Below, one piece after another: positions 35,961-46,105 of a DNA stretch of 64,000 nt. Under the pieces are notes generated by a model. It saw only the letters and a list, made by a program, of their open reading frames with translations. It ran no database searches and was not told the DNA's origin. Position numbers and translations under genes: made by a program. Source of the stretch: Callipepla californica brunnescens. Taxonomy: Eukaryota; Chordata; Aves; Galliformes; Odontophoridae. How positions within the stretch are numbered: position 1 is the stretch's first letter; each line of letters begins with the position of its first letter. Location: the NCBI GenBank assembly GCA_023055505.1, contig JALIRH010000063.1:1009501-1073500 (forward strand), in the 5' to 3' direction.

Positions 35961-37746
35961 ATATTACATTTTCAATGGCATATTTATCATTTATCTGAGG
36001 AGACTCCTATGGGCAGTCTTGCTGTTGTCTTTTTAGAAATACCAAACAGGCCAATGTTTCTGCTGTTACCTGCTGTCCTCATGTTTCACAAGTACAACCA
36101 GTGAGTCATGTACAATATTATTTAGTTAGTTTTTTTACAGCACAGCAGTGACGGCCTTTTGTAGGAGCCACTGCTTAAAGCCAGAGAAAGGCTTCAGTTT
36201 TAAAGAGCATCTCCAGCAGCATACCCAAATTCAGCTAAGGATGTCAACCCCCTTTTCATGCAAAACCTCCCAGCTTTGACCTCTGTCATGATGTCTCATG
36301 TGACTATGCACATGAGGCCTGGCTTTGCAGATGCCCGGCTCACACACTGTGATCAAGTGAATGAAGATATTAAAAAGTCCCGCAGTGCATGACACAGTGC
36401 TGCAGTACCACTGCTTACACTTTCTTCCTGTCACAGTGTATGCTAGGGTCAGCATGCATCTCCCTGACCTCGCACCCTGCCTTAACACTCACCGGCAGAG
36501 GCTTTTCAGCACCAGAGATGGGCTTTCTCCAGGCCTTAGTTACTTCCTGATTAATGCAGCAGCATTAGTTACTCATCAAACTACCAATGAGGTGATTAAA
36601 TATCTCTCCCTTTGAAGGTAGCAGTATTTAGTTCTACAGTGAGGGAAAAGGAGGCTGAGGGAATAACTACAGATATGCAGAGCAAGGACTCTTCATCTGC
36701 TGCTCTTGAACTGTGACTGAAAAGCCTGTCTTTTATGGAGGTGTTAATAGCAATCTCACTCGCCTGTAAGAGAAACAAGTGTTTTTAATCATTTAAACCC
36801 ACTTAAACATATGGCTTTTGTGCTATGATTAGAGACATAAAGCAGAGAGAAAAGGTCTCAGCTGTCCATGAGCCTCCTGTTGGATGGGGGTCAGTAGGGG
36901 CCAGCATGGGTCATGAGTGCTGTGCCACCTTACTGACTCCAGCCCATGACAAGCCTGTCCATGTAGCCCCAGCTGGAAGCTGTGCTGGAAATTGCAGCCA
37001 GGGCTCAGTCCTCACTGCAGGGTGCAGCAGGATAAGCCAAGAAAATTCAGCAGGACCCATGGTTTTGGCAGCAGGGCTCATGAGCCTTGGGGCAAATTGC
37101 CCCCAGCAGACACTTCTCTGTCTCAGTTGCTGTAATAGTCTCTTTTTCAGAATAGGCTTTAATCAACACAAGCCATTGCTTTTAATTCTGGGGTAATTAA
37201 GCTTAATACAGGGTAGCTGTTTGAAAATGAGTGGGCTGGGATGTACAGGAAGTCAGACAGGATTATTCTCCCTGGCCGGACAGTATGCAAACAAGCTCTG
37301 TACGCTGATGTGAGCCCAAGGTTTGCTGTGCTGCACTGGAAGAAGGCATGGCTTGCCCTAATAACCAGACAGCCTTCACATTGCTGGGCTAGAAATGGCA
37401 CTGGTTGATGAAAAGGAGGCTTTAAAGAATTTTCTGATGTGCTGCTGCTGATCTCCATTGTACATCCAGCAGGCCGTGTAAAGTCTGCAGAGAAAAGCAC
37501 TGCAGCCTGAAGCTCCACAAAGAGGTTACATATCCCTAGCTGTCTGCTGTGCTCTGGGTAACTCTGTAATCCACCTCTCAAGGAAAGCCAGGACTGCTGG
37601 ACATGCTTCTGGCAGTGCCTACATGAGGAAAGTTCATCTTAAGTGTATATGTCTCCCTGTCTCAAGGGCAGAGGTGGCAGCGACCATCACCTGACTGTGA
37701 ATGTCATAGCCCATCACTACTCTGCCTCCGCGTGGAGCACTGCCTG
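35961..37746. other. Unannotated DNA, no gene seen
   Basis: No gene or repeat is recognised. The largest frames, 123 codons (36825-37196, plus) and 140 codons (37159-37581, minus), have no visible domain. Confidence 0.5.
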
Positions 37747-37751
37747 GCATC

Positions 37752-38094
37752 TGTCATGATTTTATGATTTTTGGTATGGGTATTCCACATCATAATATCA
37801 TGTAGTGCATTAAGAGTTAAAGAGTTAATGCTCCAGCTCCATGGATCATCGATAGTTCTGGGTATACCTGTCTCAGAAGAGAAGAACTACATTCCCCAGA
37901 GGACTGTGCGATGCTTTGCATTTTTACGTGTTTCCACTCAGAGGGAAAGATAAAAACTGTCTGTGGTCACGGGACTGTCTCTCTTTCCTTTGGGATCAAC
38001 TCAGCAGTGGGTGCTCACTGTCGACTTGCCTTCAGCGTTAGCGTAAGGCCTTTGGATTACCAAACACTCTCTCTTGCTCATTAAACCATTGACA
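37752..38094 (+). mobile_element. Solo LTR, TGTCA...TGACA family, copy A
   Basis: A 343-bp LTR starting TGTCATGATT and ending ATTGACA, so the ends form a 5-bp inverted repeat TGTCA/TGACA. Flanks are GCATC (37747-37751) and GCACC (38095-38099), a 5-bp target duplication with one mismatch. A TATA-like AGATAAAAA lies near 37948. It aligns along most of its length with copy B (43869) but lacks about 200 bp near the 3' end that copy B has, so it is either a shorter subfamily or a deleted copy. The 5-bp duplication is compatible with a class III retrovirus; no internal region was found to confirm the family. Confidence 0.85.
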
Positions 38095-40440
38095 GCACCC
38101 TGCTGAAAACTTCTTGGCATTTTGGGGAGAAAGGGATTTCTTTCTGCTTTCTGATTGCATTGCTTCTGATTTTATAGCTGCTTATATACCTAACCTTTTC
38201 AACTACTCATTATTTTCAGCCCTTTCAAGTCTTCTTGGGGTACAGAAGGGAGAAAATGCAAATATCCCAAGTCCAGAAGAAATAGAGCTGGTTGACAGTT
38301 CAGACTTTGCTCCTCATCTGAAGGCCAGAGCTGCGCTTCTACCCTCACCCAGTTCTGAATTGCCCTAGTCCTTGGCTTATCTTTGGCTGACACTGAATTA
38401 AGGGGCATGATGTGTGGCTCTTAACTAAATCCCTAACCCACTGTCCCAGGGTCAAGTATTACACCTGTAGCCCTCTGACACACAGCACTAGTGGAAAGGT
38501 TGCCCTTAACACAACAGGTGTAAATCTGTCAGCTCTTATTTGGGGAGCTCACACTGCTCTAAGTGAGTGAGGATGCAGCTTGCAGAAATCAGAGGCTTTA
38601 AATCCTGTTCTTGAGCTTGGAGCCACATACTGTTTGGTGCTTGTTTACTTGTAGGCAACAAGTGTGAAGTGACTGAAGAGGGCAGATCATGCTACAGGTA
38701 TTATTACCCTTATGAATAGTGTTTTATTGGTAAGAAAATTAGGAAACAGACCAGTTTAGGAGCTATCGCCTTAGCAAGTGTGAATCACCTTGCTATCATT
38801 GACATCTAAATTTACATTTGCAATAATTTCCATCAGCCAAGAATTTGACAGTTAGGGGGGTTTTAATGTGAACTTTTCCAATGTAATTCAAGTGCCCCCA
38901 CTGTTTGTGATAACAGCAGTGGCAACACAAACCTCATCTGTATTCCCCTTTCCCTCTTCCCCTTGCTCTAATTAAATCCTTCATTCATACTTTTTATACC
39001 ATGCTAGGGTTTCTTGCACAGCTCAGCTCTGAGTAAGTAGATGTATGATAACAAAACAGTGCTGTCTTTTTTCTGGAAAAGCAGATAAATGAGGATGTAT
39101 AATCTTAAAAGGTGGAAGAAGCCTTTAAAGGTGAAGAAAACCAGGCACATGCACTGTTGTGCTCAGGCACCAGCTGTATTGAATTTAGTAACACTGTTCA
39201 GGGAAAGAGCAAAGAAAACAAATTCATTTTGACCTGAAGCCCATCAGAGCTGATGGTGTTTCTGTGGAGTTGCTGATGACATTAACCTGTTTTTGTGCTT
39301 TTACCTTATTTTCTGTGTTTGGCACTCCTACTGCTTCCTCATGCTTGTGCTCTGTGCTTGCTCTTCCTGCCTGCATGGCCACAGTTGAGTTCTTTCTCGT
39401 GGACACCATCAGGTCTTCAGTTGCTGTTCCAGACAGCAAACCGTCCCCAAAGCTGTGCTTCCTTACAGTAACCTTCTGCACTTCCTACCTCATGTGGGCC
39501 CACCCTGACAGCCTGGCCAAGCAGTGTACTGCAAGAAAGCCTCCTTCATGTCTCTTCCTGGGTGGTTTTCAGCAAATAGAATCAATTTACCATGTTTATA
39601 GATCTATGTGTAACTTTTAGATATAAATATATAAATACATCTGCTCACTTCCACTGAATCTGGTGGCAACGTGTCTCCTACAAGGGCTATATAAAATATA
39701 TAATTGATATGATACGATACGACATATGTGTTTGTTTTTCTTTGTATACACATATAAGGGCATCACTTCTGCAGTTTACAGTAGGCTGGAGGAGGCAGAT
39801 GCATAAGGGATGGGGACAAACCTCTGTGCCTTGGAGCTGGCCATCAGGGAGCCAAGTGCTGATCTGGAAAGCAGGGGGAGTGCAACTCTGCTTTATCATC
39901 CAGTAAACTTGCAAAGCCTGCCCAGACATTCAAGGCACACTGTGGGCAGGAAAGGGTAATGAAGAACAGGTGGAAACCAGATGTGTTCATGGTCAATCTG
40001 AAAGCTTGTGGACAGACCTGGGGAATATTGCCTTCCCTGTCCTCTTGAGTCCACCCTGTGGACTATTCCACAGCATATACACTAGTGTTAGGATAGATTT
40101 TCTTGGGAAGTTTGGCTTCTTCATCTGATGGCAGGAATGTCCAAGACAGCTACAGGGAAGTGAGCTGAGAGGGGAGGAGAGGCACAGCCAGTCCAAAAGG
40201 GACTAGACAGCTAAAAAATCACCTAGAGATGCTCTATAGGAGTGGAGAGTGGATGCAGAGCCTGGGCACAGAGATGGGGAAAAGAGGCACTGAGAAGAGA
40301 TGGTACTGAGTCTGGGGAGATCGGTGAAATCAAGAAAGGGCAAGAAAGGCAAGACCAGGGAAACGGGAGATAGATTTGGGCTGGGCTTTTGTTTATGTTA
40401 TTTTTGTTGTTTCTGTTGGGTTTGTTTTGTTGGTTTGGGG

Positions 40441-40465
40441 TTTGTTTGTTTGTTTGTTTGTTTTT
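40441..40465 (+). repeat. (TTTG)n microsatellite
   Basis: About six TTTG units inside a wider T/G-rich stretch (40386-40482). Confidence 0.9.
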
Positions 40466-41948
40466 GTTTTTTGCAGTGTTAGCCCTTTTTGTGTGTAACT
40501 TTAGGAGTTCATTGCTCAGGTAGGTGCTGCAGTAGGAGGTAGCTGTGGAAGCTGCTGTTGGCACACTCATGTGCTGGCATAGACAGATCTATCCCAAAGC
40601 CCTTGAGCCTTTGGAATCCCCTTGCCACTATCCTCCTTCCAGCTGATTCCCACGGCCCTCTCTGGTCAGTTGCTTCAGCAACTCAGCCCAGTCCAAATTG
40701 TGGCCTAACCTTAACACTGACTGTGGTGCAAAGGTGACTGCGGAGACCCCAGTGCGCAGTGTCCCTTCAGTACTCAGCCTGAGAGGACAAGTCGTGCCAA
40801 CAGATCTCCTCTCTGGCTCTCAGATTTTCTTGCATTGGTGGCCTCTTCATAAGGGATGAGGCCACCTTCTTCAGGGTCTTCAGGGTCCTTTGGGCCACCT
40901 TCCTGGAGCAAGGTGGCTTCCCTGCACATTCCCATCAGTGCGGTCATGACGCTGGAATTCATTAACAATAGTTACAACTGCAGGAAATGAACGGTGGGTG
41001 CAGATAGGCTTCCAGGGAACATAAATCCTGTCTCTCTCTATCTGAACATCTTCAATAATTACAATCACACAAAAACAAAGGAAGAAAGAAAAAAAAATGC
41101 CAAAGTCTTGGGGCAGTGCATAGACCAGAATTGCCTTAGCATAGGAGTGAGCCCTTTCTGGTAGGTGGCTGAAGCTGGAAGGGACCGCCTGGTGCTCCTC
41201 ACTTCAGGAGCTGTGTGAAAGTTTCCTTGCCACCACCTCAAAGCACTTGATCTGCAAATCTTGTTGTTCAGTTTAAAAATACCTTGGCCACAACAAAAAT
41301 GATATGCTTTAATGTGGTATTTGCAAGACAGAAATACCGCAGAGGCTGTAGAGAAGCGATGGCCCATCTAAGGCATTAGGTACTGCTCACAGCTCCAAAC
41401 CTTCAGCTACTTGAGTACCTTGTACCAGAGGGGCTGTAGATTTGTTGGCTGTTCTCCAGCTAAGACCCTTGTTTCTGTCCAGAACAGCTCTTCCTGAGAG
41501 TTATTGCATGCAAGTTATGCTGGTCCCATGGAGAAGCCTGGAACAGACTCCTGATGAGAATGAGTGGCTCTGGGTCAGTAGCAGGGCAATTAGGGTTCCA
41601 TTCAGGAAGGCACTGTAAAGGCTGGTGCTGTCTGTGGGCTGTTGTAATGAACTGGTGACTTGTAATGCAGGAAGAGAGACTGCAATTGGCTCTAGGAGGT
41701 CTCATGTGGGTCATGAGAACTTCTACTTGCTGAGGAGGAAGGTGCTGGATTTGGGTGTAGGATGCAGATTGGGCAAGTTCCTGTACATGACAAGATCCAG
41801 TTGCTGAGGGGACAGGTAAATTACAGCTAGTAAAGAAGGACTTTTTCCAGCCAGTTTTGAATTTTCCTTGGAAGGAATATTAGAATTTGATAAGTAAAAA
41901 TTTCCATGGTAAAATTTATATTTTATAAAGCAGTTTTGATTCTGGGGG

Positions 41949-41974
41949 TAAAAAAAAGAAAAAAAAAAAAAAAA
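41949..41974 (+). repeat. Poly-A run with one interruption
   Basis: A run of A interrupted by a single G. I see no upstream retrocopy with a matching polyadenylation signal, so it is listed only as simple sequence. Confidence 0.85.
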
Positions 41975-43868
41975 GCCTCCTCCACCAAAACAATGTTATT
42001 TATTTCCTTTGAAGGGACCAAATGTTCCCTGGGTGAGGAACCAGTTTTCCAACCGCTTCCACTGAAACTGGTGACAACTTGCTGACTTTTGGAGGTGATA
42101 TCTGGTGTCTCCCTCAAGGGCTAAGACGGACAGTAACAGCTTATCTTTACACAAGAGTGTCTCATACCATGTTTGCTCCCTGAGAAAAGAGATCAACCAG
42201 AAAACCCCTTGAAAGGTGCTCCAGCCACCACTCAGCCACACACATATTGATAATGCAAATGAGCATTGGTTTAGAAAGTTCCTTGTCTGTAGCGATAAAC
42301 AGAAACAGACAGCTCCAAAACATGCAAAGATGCACAGTCATCCTGGTAGGGGGTAGTTAATCAGGCATTAAAAGCCCAGGACAGAGTCCAGGAAAGGATT
42401 AGAGAGTTGCTCCTTAGTAAAGCAACTGAGCTCACATGTGAGTGCTGATAATAACTCCTTTTGACCTGGAACTGGAGTCAGAAAAGCAATGTTTTCCTGT
42501 TACTCCATGAATATACTATCATTTTGTAAATATTACTATTATTTCTTTAATAATATGGAAGCTGTGGTCTGGAATCTGGAGCTGCCAACCTCAACTGCCT
42601 GCTGGAACAGGAGTAAAATGAGAATACACACTGTCTGCCTTGATCCAGCCCATTGCTTCCCAAAGCAGGAACAGAAACCAGGGCTGACTGTTGTTTCTGA
42701 AGGAGCATGACTTGTCAGGACTTGATGCCAAAACCCCACTGTGTCATCAGTGCAAGAACAGTGCTTTTGCTGCTTTGTCTTAACCAGCTCTGACAGCAAT
42801 AAGGTGTATGGGCATGAACCTTCCAGCACTCAAGCAGTCTGGTTGGGTTTGACATCTGAATTGTGCCACATTTACACCCATGCAATGATCTGGTTGTTTG
42901 GCCTCTAGACAGAAGCCTGTCTGTACCTTCACCCTGTGCTCTGTGTGGGCTCTGAGGCACTCTCACATCATGGGCAGGTTGCTACTGCATTGCATAGAAA
43001 AGGGACAGGCAGACCAGAAGGAATAAAACCATCTTGAAAGTGTAGATGGTGAACACAGACCTGTGTTATTATCTGCCTCATGCTTTATAGCAGAGCTGTG
43101 CAGATGTGACAGCAGATGTGGGATTAACAGAGCCCTGAGCTCATCAGTGAGGGGGATTTAAGGACAGGTTTGAGCTGTGATGTCTGAAGAGGCTCAAGCA
43201 CAGGGTCACTGCCCTTGTGCCAGGTGACCACTTTCTTGCTCTAAGCACCAGGTGCTTTCCCTTCCCACGAGTCTGCCTCTCTGCTCAGCCCTGGCAAGGC
43301 CTACCCTCCCCATCCAAGCTGATGCTCACTGTTGTTTGTTGAATCCCCACGGGTTGATTACTCAAGCAGAACTGTTAAGAGCAGCGGGAAAGCTGCCAGG
43401 TCTGCAGGAAGCATTGTCAGGGTTGTACCTCCAGCTCCACTTAGGCTTAGCCTTGCTGGTCCTTCCCAGCACAGAGGAGGGTGGGCCTGTTCCCAGGCTC
43501 TGACCTGGCACCAGCATATCTGGTGGTGGAAGAGGGTAAGTTATTTTCGTAGCAGCTCTCAACAGTCTTGTATCTTGGTACTATGCTAAGAGCATGATAG
43601 CTGACTGATATTGGAAGCCTTTCTGTCCTTACCCAGCTGCAATCTATGCCTTTTGGTTGTGAACTACTATATTTCTGTGGCAATCACGTGAGTACAGCTG
43701 TTTGAATGAGCTTTGCCAGTCAGTTGCTCTGTTACACTTCAAGGAATGGAGAAGTACAGCAAGTCTACTTCTTACATGCAATGGCTCTCAGACATCAGTA
43801 ATGGCAGGCTGGAGAGAGCAGGTGCAAGACCTCCTGCTTCCTAATTTTTTAACTGACCTAAATTCCAG

Positions 43869-44761
43869 CGTCATGATTTTATTATTTTTAGTACTGGAAT
43901 TCTACATCATAACATCATGTAGTGCAGTAGGAGTTGAAGAGTGTAAAGCAAGCAAAGGCGGTGACAGAGCTTTTATTTGAGGTAGAGGCGCTACAGAAAG
44001 AGACGCTGGAGATAAGGGGAATGAACTCACCGCTCCCGGCGACCGTTCGGTTAAGGAACGCAGCCGCCTCTCGTTCGAACACTGCGCGCCGGAAGGAAGG
44101 GAGCCGGGGAGGGGGGGGGCAACCCGCGCGGGCTCTGAGCGGATCTGTGCTCCCGGAAGCACCTGCGGAAGCAGCACCGTGAGGGAGAGAGCGAGAGGGC
44201 GGGTGGGCCTTGGCTGCTCCGCTGCGCACATTCAGATGCTCATTCACTGGTTCGGGCTGTGACCAGGCAATCCCACTACAAAGAGTTAATGCTCCACATC
44301 CATGGATCATCGATAGTTACAGGTATGCCTGTCTCAGAAAAGAACAACTACGTAACCCTGAGGACTTCACGTTGCTTTCCATTTTTCCATTTTACGCTCA
44401 GATAAAGATGAGCACTGTTTGCATGTCATGAGACAGGCTCTTTCCCTTTTAGATTGACCCAGCAGCCGGTACTCGCTGCTGTCTCACCTTCAGTGTTTAG
44501 CGTAAGGCCTTCAGTTTTTGAACACACTCTCTCTCTCATTTTATTTGATTTATTAGCGTCAATTCCAATTGTATTATATTGTGTTATTTTGCTTTCTGAT
44601 ATCTTATTTAGTAAATTAGCTTTCCTCCTGAGATCATTGCCACTGTTTTGTTTTTAGGCCCTTTTTCCTTTCCCCCTTCCCCTTTCCCGGGGTGTGCGTC
44701 CATGGGTTCCCTGCCCCAGTTGTCATGGAACTGGGCCGAACCAGCCCACAAACTGATGACA
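43869..44761 (+). mobile_element. Solo LTR, TGTCA family, copy B, with nested LTR
   Basis: A complete solo LTR. It starts CGTCATGATT (the initial T now C) and ends GATGACA, with perfect 5-bp target duplications TCCAG at 43864-43868 and 44762-44766. Without the 344 bp of nested insertion and its duplicated site it is about 549 bp. Segments shared with copy A include CATCATGTAGTGCA, CCATGGATCATCGATAG and the AGCGTAAGGCCTT region. The 3' part, absent from copy A, includes an AT-rich block (44530-44650) and a CCCCAGTTGTCATGGAACTG segment that recurs at 45660-45690. Which virus made it is unknown from this window. Confidence 0.9.
43942..44280 (-). mobile_element. CpG-rich solo LTR, copy 1, nested
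   Basis: A 339-bp minus-strand LTR inserted in copy B of the TGTCA family. On its own strand it begins TGTAGTGGGATTGCC and ends CTTTACA. Perfect 5-bp target duplications AAGAG lie at 43937-43941 and 44281-44285, and the related copies A and C show the uninterrupted site. The middle (about 44030-44220) is GC- and CpG-rich. A splice-donor-like GCG/GTGAGT lies at about 44025-44033 on the minus strand, and AATAAA at 43972-43977. It is nearly identical over its 3' half to the copy at 50712, which suggests a fairly recent family. Confidence 0.93.
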
Positions 44762-44766
44762 TCCAG

Positions 44767-45593
44767 TTATTTCACTGCTTATTGAGCAGAGGAAAGAGAT
44801 ATATAGGGATATTTCCTGTTTTTTGAGATGACAGTCTTTTCTCTATCCTTGCATTATGCCAAGAAGATAAAAGTTGGAAGCAGTATTTGCAGATGGATGG
44901 ACCAATAAATCAAGGAAGGTAAATATGTTTGCCAGGAAGCCACCTTAGTGCTTATTCATGGCAAATAGACCTGTGAAATTAAGGAGTGGGGGTTTGTGCA
45001 GACAGACGAAGAGGCTGCTGGGCAAAATCAGAGGGATAAAGAGATCTTGAGACGGTGACAGCCTGTTCCTCCTTGTCCTGATGGACTACCATATTTGCTC
45101 TTTGTTAAATACTGCTCTTTATTGTCATCAGAGGTTCAGACCAGCCAGAAGGTGTGCTGAAAGCTCAACAGCTACAAAAATGGCTATTCTCCTAAGAGAA
45201 ATCACTGCTTTCTCCTTTAAGAATTAAGCCTGGATCAGCACAGTCCCTATTTTTAGCAGTCTCCAGCATTCACTAGCAGCCTGTTTTGACTGTAACTCTT
45301 TGCAGTAATTTTTCTGCCACTGGAGAAAAGAGAAATTCCTGTGCTGACCAAGACCTGCAGGACATTGACAGCTTTGCTGTGTGCCTTTTCCAATGTTTCT
45401 GTCTGGTTGAGCCTGTTAAAACCTTTCCAAAATTTCCAAACAATTAAAACTCCTTGGAAGGTTGGCTTTTGTTATCTTTGAAGAAAGGAGGCTAGCTGCA
45501 AGCAGTTAGCAATGCCAGCACTGAACAACTTAATAATGCTTGGAGCGGTTTGCCCTCTGATGGCCAGCTGGAGCTTGCTGCTCCTGCTCTCAT
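44767..45593. other. Unannotated DNA, no gene seen
   Basis: Non-repetitive sequence between two pieces of the TGTCA LTR family. It could contain retroviral internal sequence, since direct repeats of the LTR tail flank it, but no protein relic is readable. Confidence 0.5.
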
Positions 45594-45712
45594 GCTGAGA
45601 TTTTCCTGTTTTATTTTTAGGCCCATCTTCCTTTTCCATTTCCCCCTTCCCGTGGGTCCCCCTTACCCAATTGTCACGGAACCAGGCTGAACCAACCTGT
45701 ACATCGTTGACA
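45594..45712 (+). repeat. TGTCA-family LTR, 3' tail fragment (copy C)
   Basis: About 119 bp matching the last part of copy B, from the TTTTTAGGCCC segment through an ATTGTCACGGAACCAGG segment to the end GTTGACA. The next five bases are TCATG. The head of this LTR is not to its left, where it should be; a head fragment on the opposite strand lies about 270 bp to its right. Confidence 0.8.
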
Positions 45713-45980
45713 TCATGCTATAGGAAAAAGGGAACAGCTGCCATGCACTTCAGGCCGCCACACCTTCCTCTTAGTTAATTCCTTGACCAGAGGCAAGAGA
45801 GCAAGACTCTCACTGAAGCAGAGATGGATGCTTCCTGGCCTCCATGGCCTTCAGAAATACACACAGAGCCCACCATGCTCTGGTGCTTCCTTAACGCACT
45901 CAACCTTGTCACTCTCCTCCACGAAACATTACACCAAGGAGCAGGATGAGGTGCAGCATGGTTCTCCCCTTTCTCCACCT

Positions 45981-46100
45981 ACAGGCATACCTGTAACTAT
46001 CGATGATCCATGGATGTGGAGCATTAACTCTTCAACTCCTACTGCACTACATGATGTTATGATGTGGAATTCCAGTACCAAAAATCATAAAACCGTGACA
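45981..46100 (-). repeat. TGTCA-family LTR, 5' head fragment (copy C)
   Basis: On the minus strand this begins TGTCACGGTTTTATG and matches the first roughly 120 bp of copies A and B, including the uninterrupted GTTGAAGAGTTAATG site where the CpG-rich LTR entered copy B. It breaks off after ACAGGTATGCCTGT. The five bases beyond its start read TCACG on the minus strand, close to the TCATG after the tail fragment, so the two may be parts of one rearranged LTR. Confidence 0.85.
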
Positions 46101-46105
46101 CGTGA

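Larger units (their letters stand above)
38100..43863. other. Unannotated DNA with minor simple repeats
   Basis: About 5.8 kb without a recognised gene or transposon. It holds a short (TTTG)n run and a poly-A stretch, listed separately. Open frames reach 118 codons (39264-39620, plus) without a familiar domain. Confidence 0.55.

Noticed and set aside
35468..36104. Pro/Phe/Ser-rich and Lys/Arg/Glu-rich frames up to 163 codons
   Set aside because: Products of the polypyrimidine tract, not genes.
44030..44220. CpG-island-like patch as a host promoter (also 50765-50940)
   Set aside because: Both patches fall exactly within LTR boundaries defined by target duplications, so they are retroviral.
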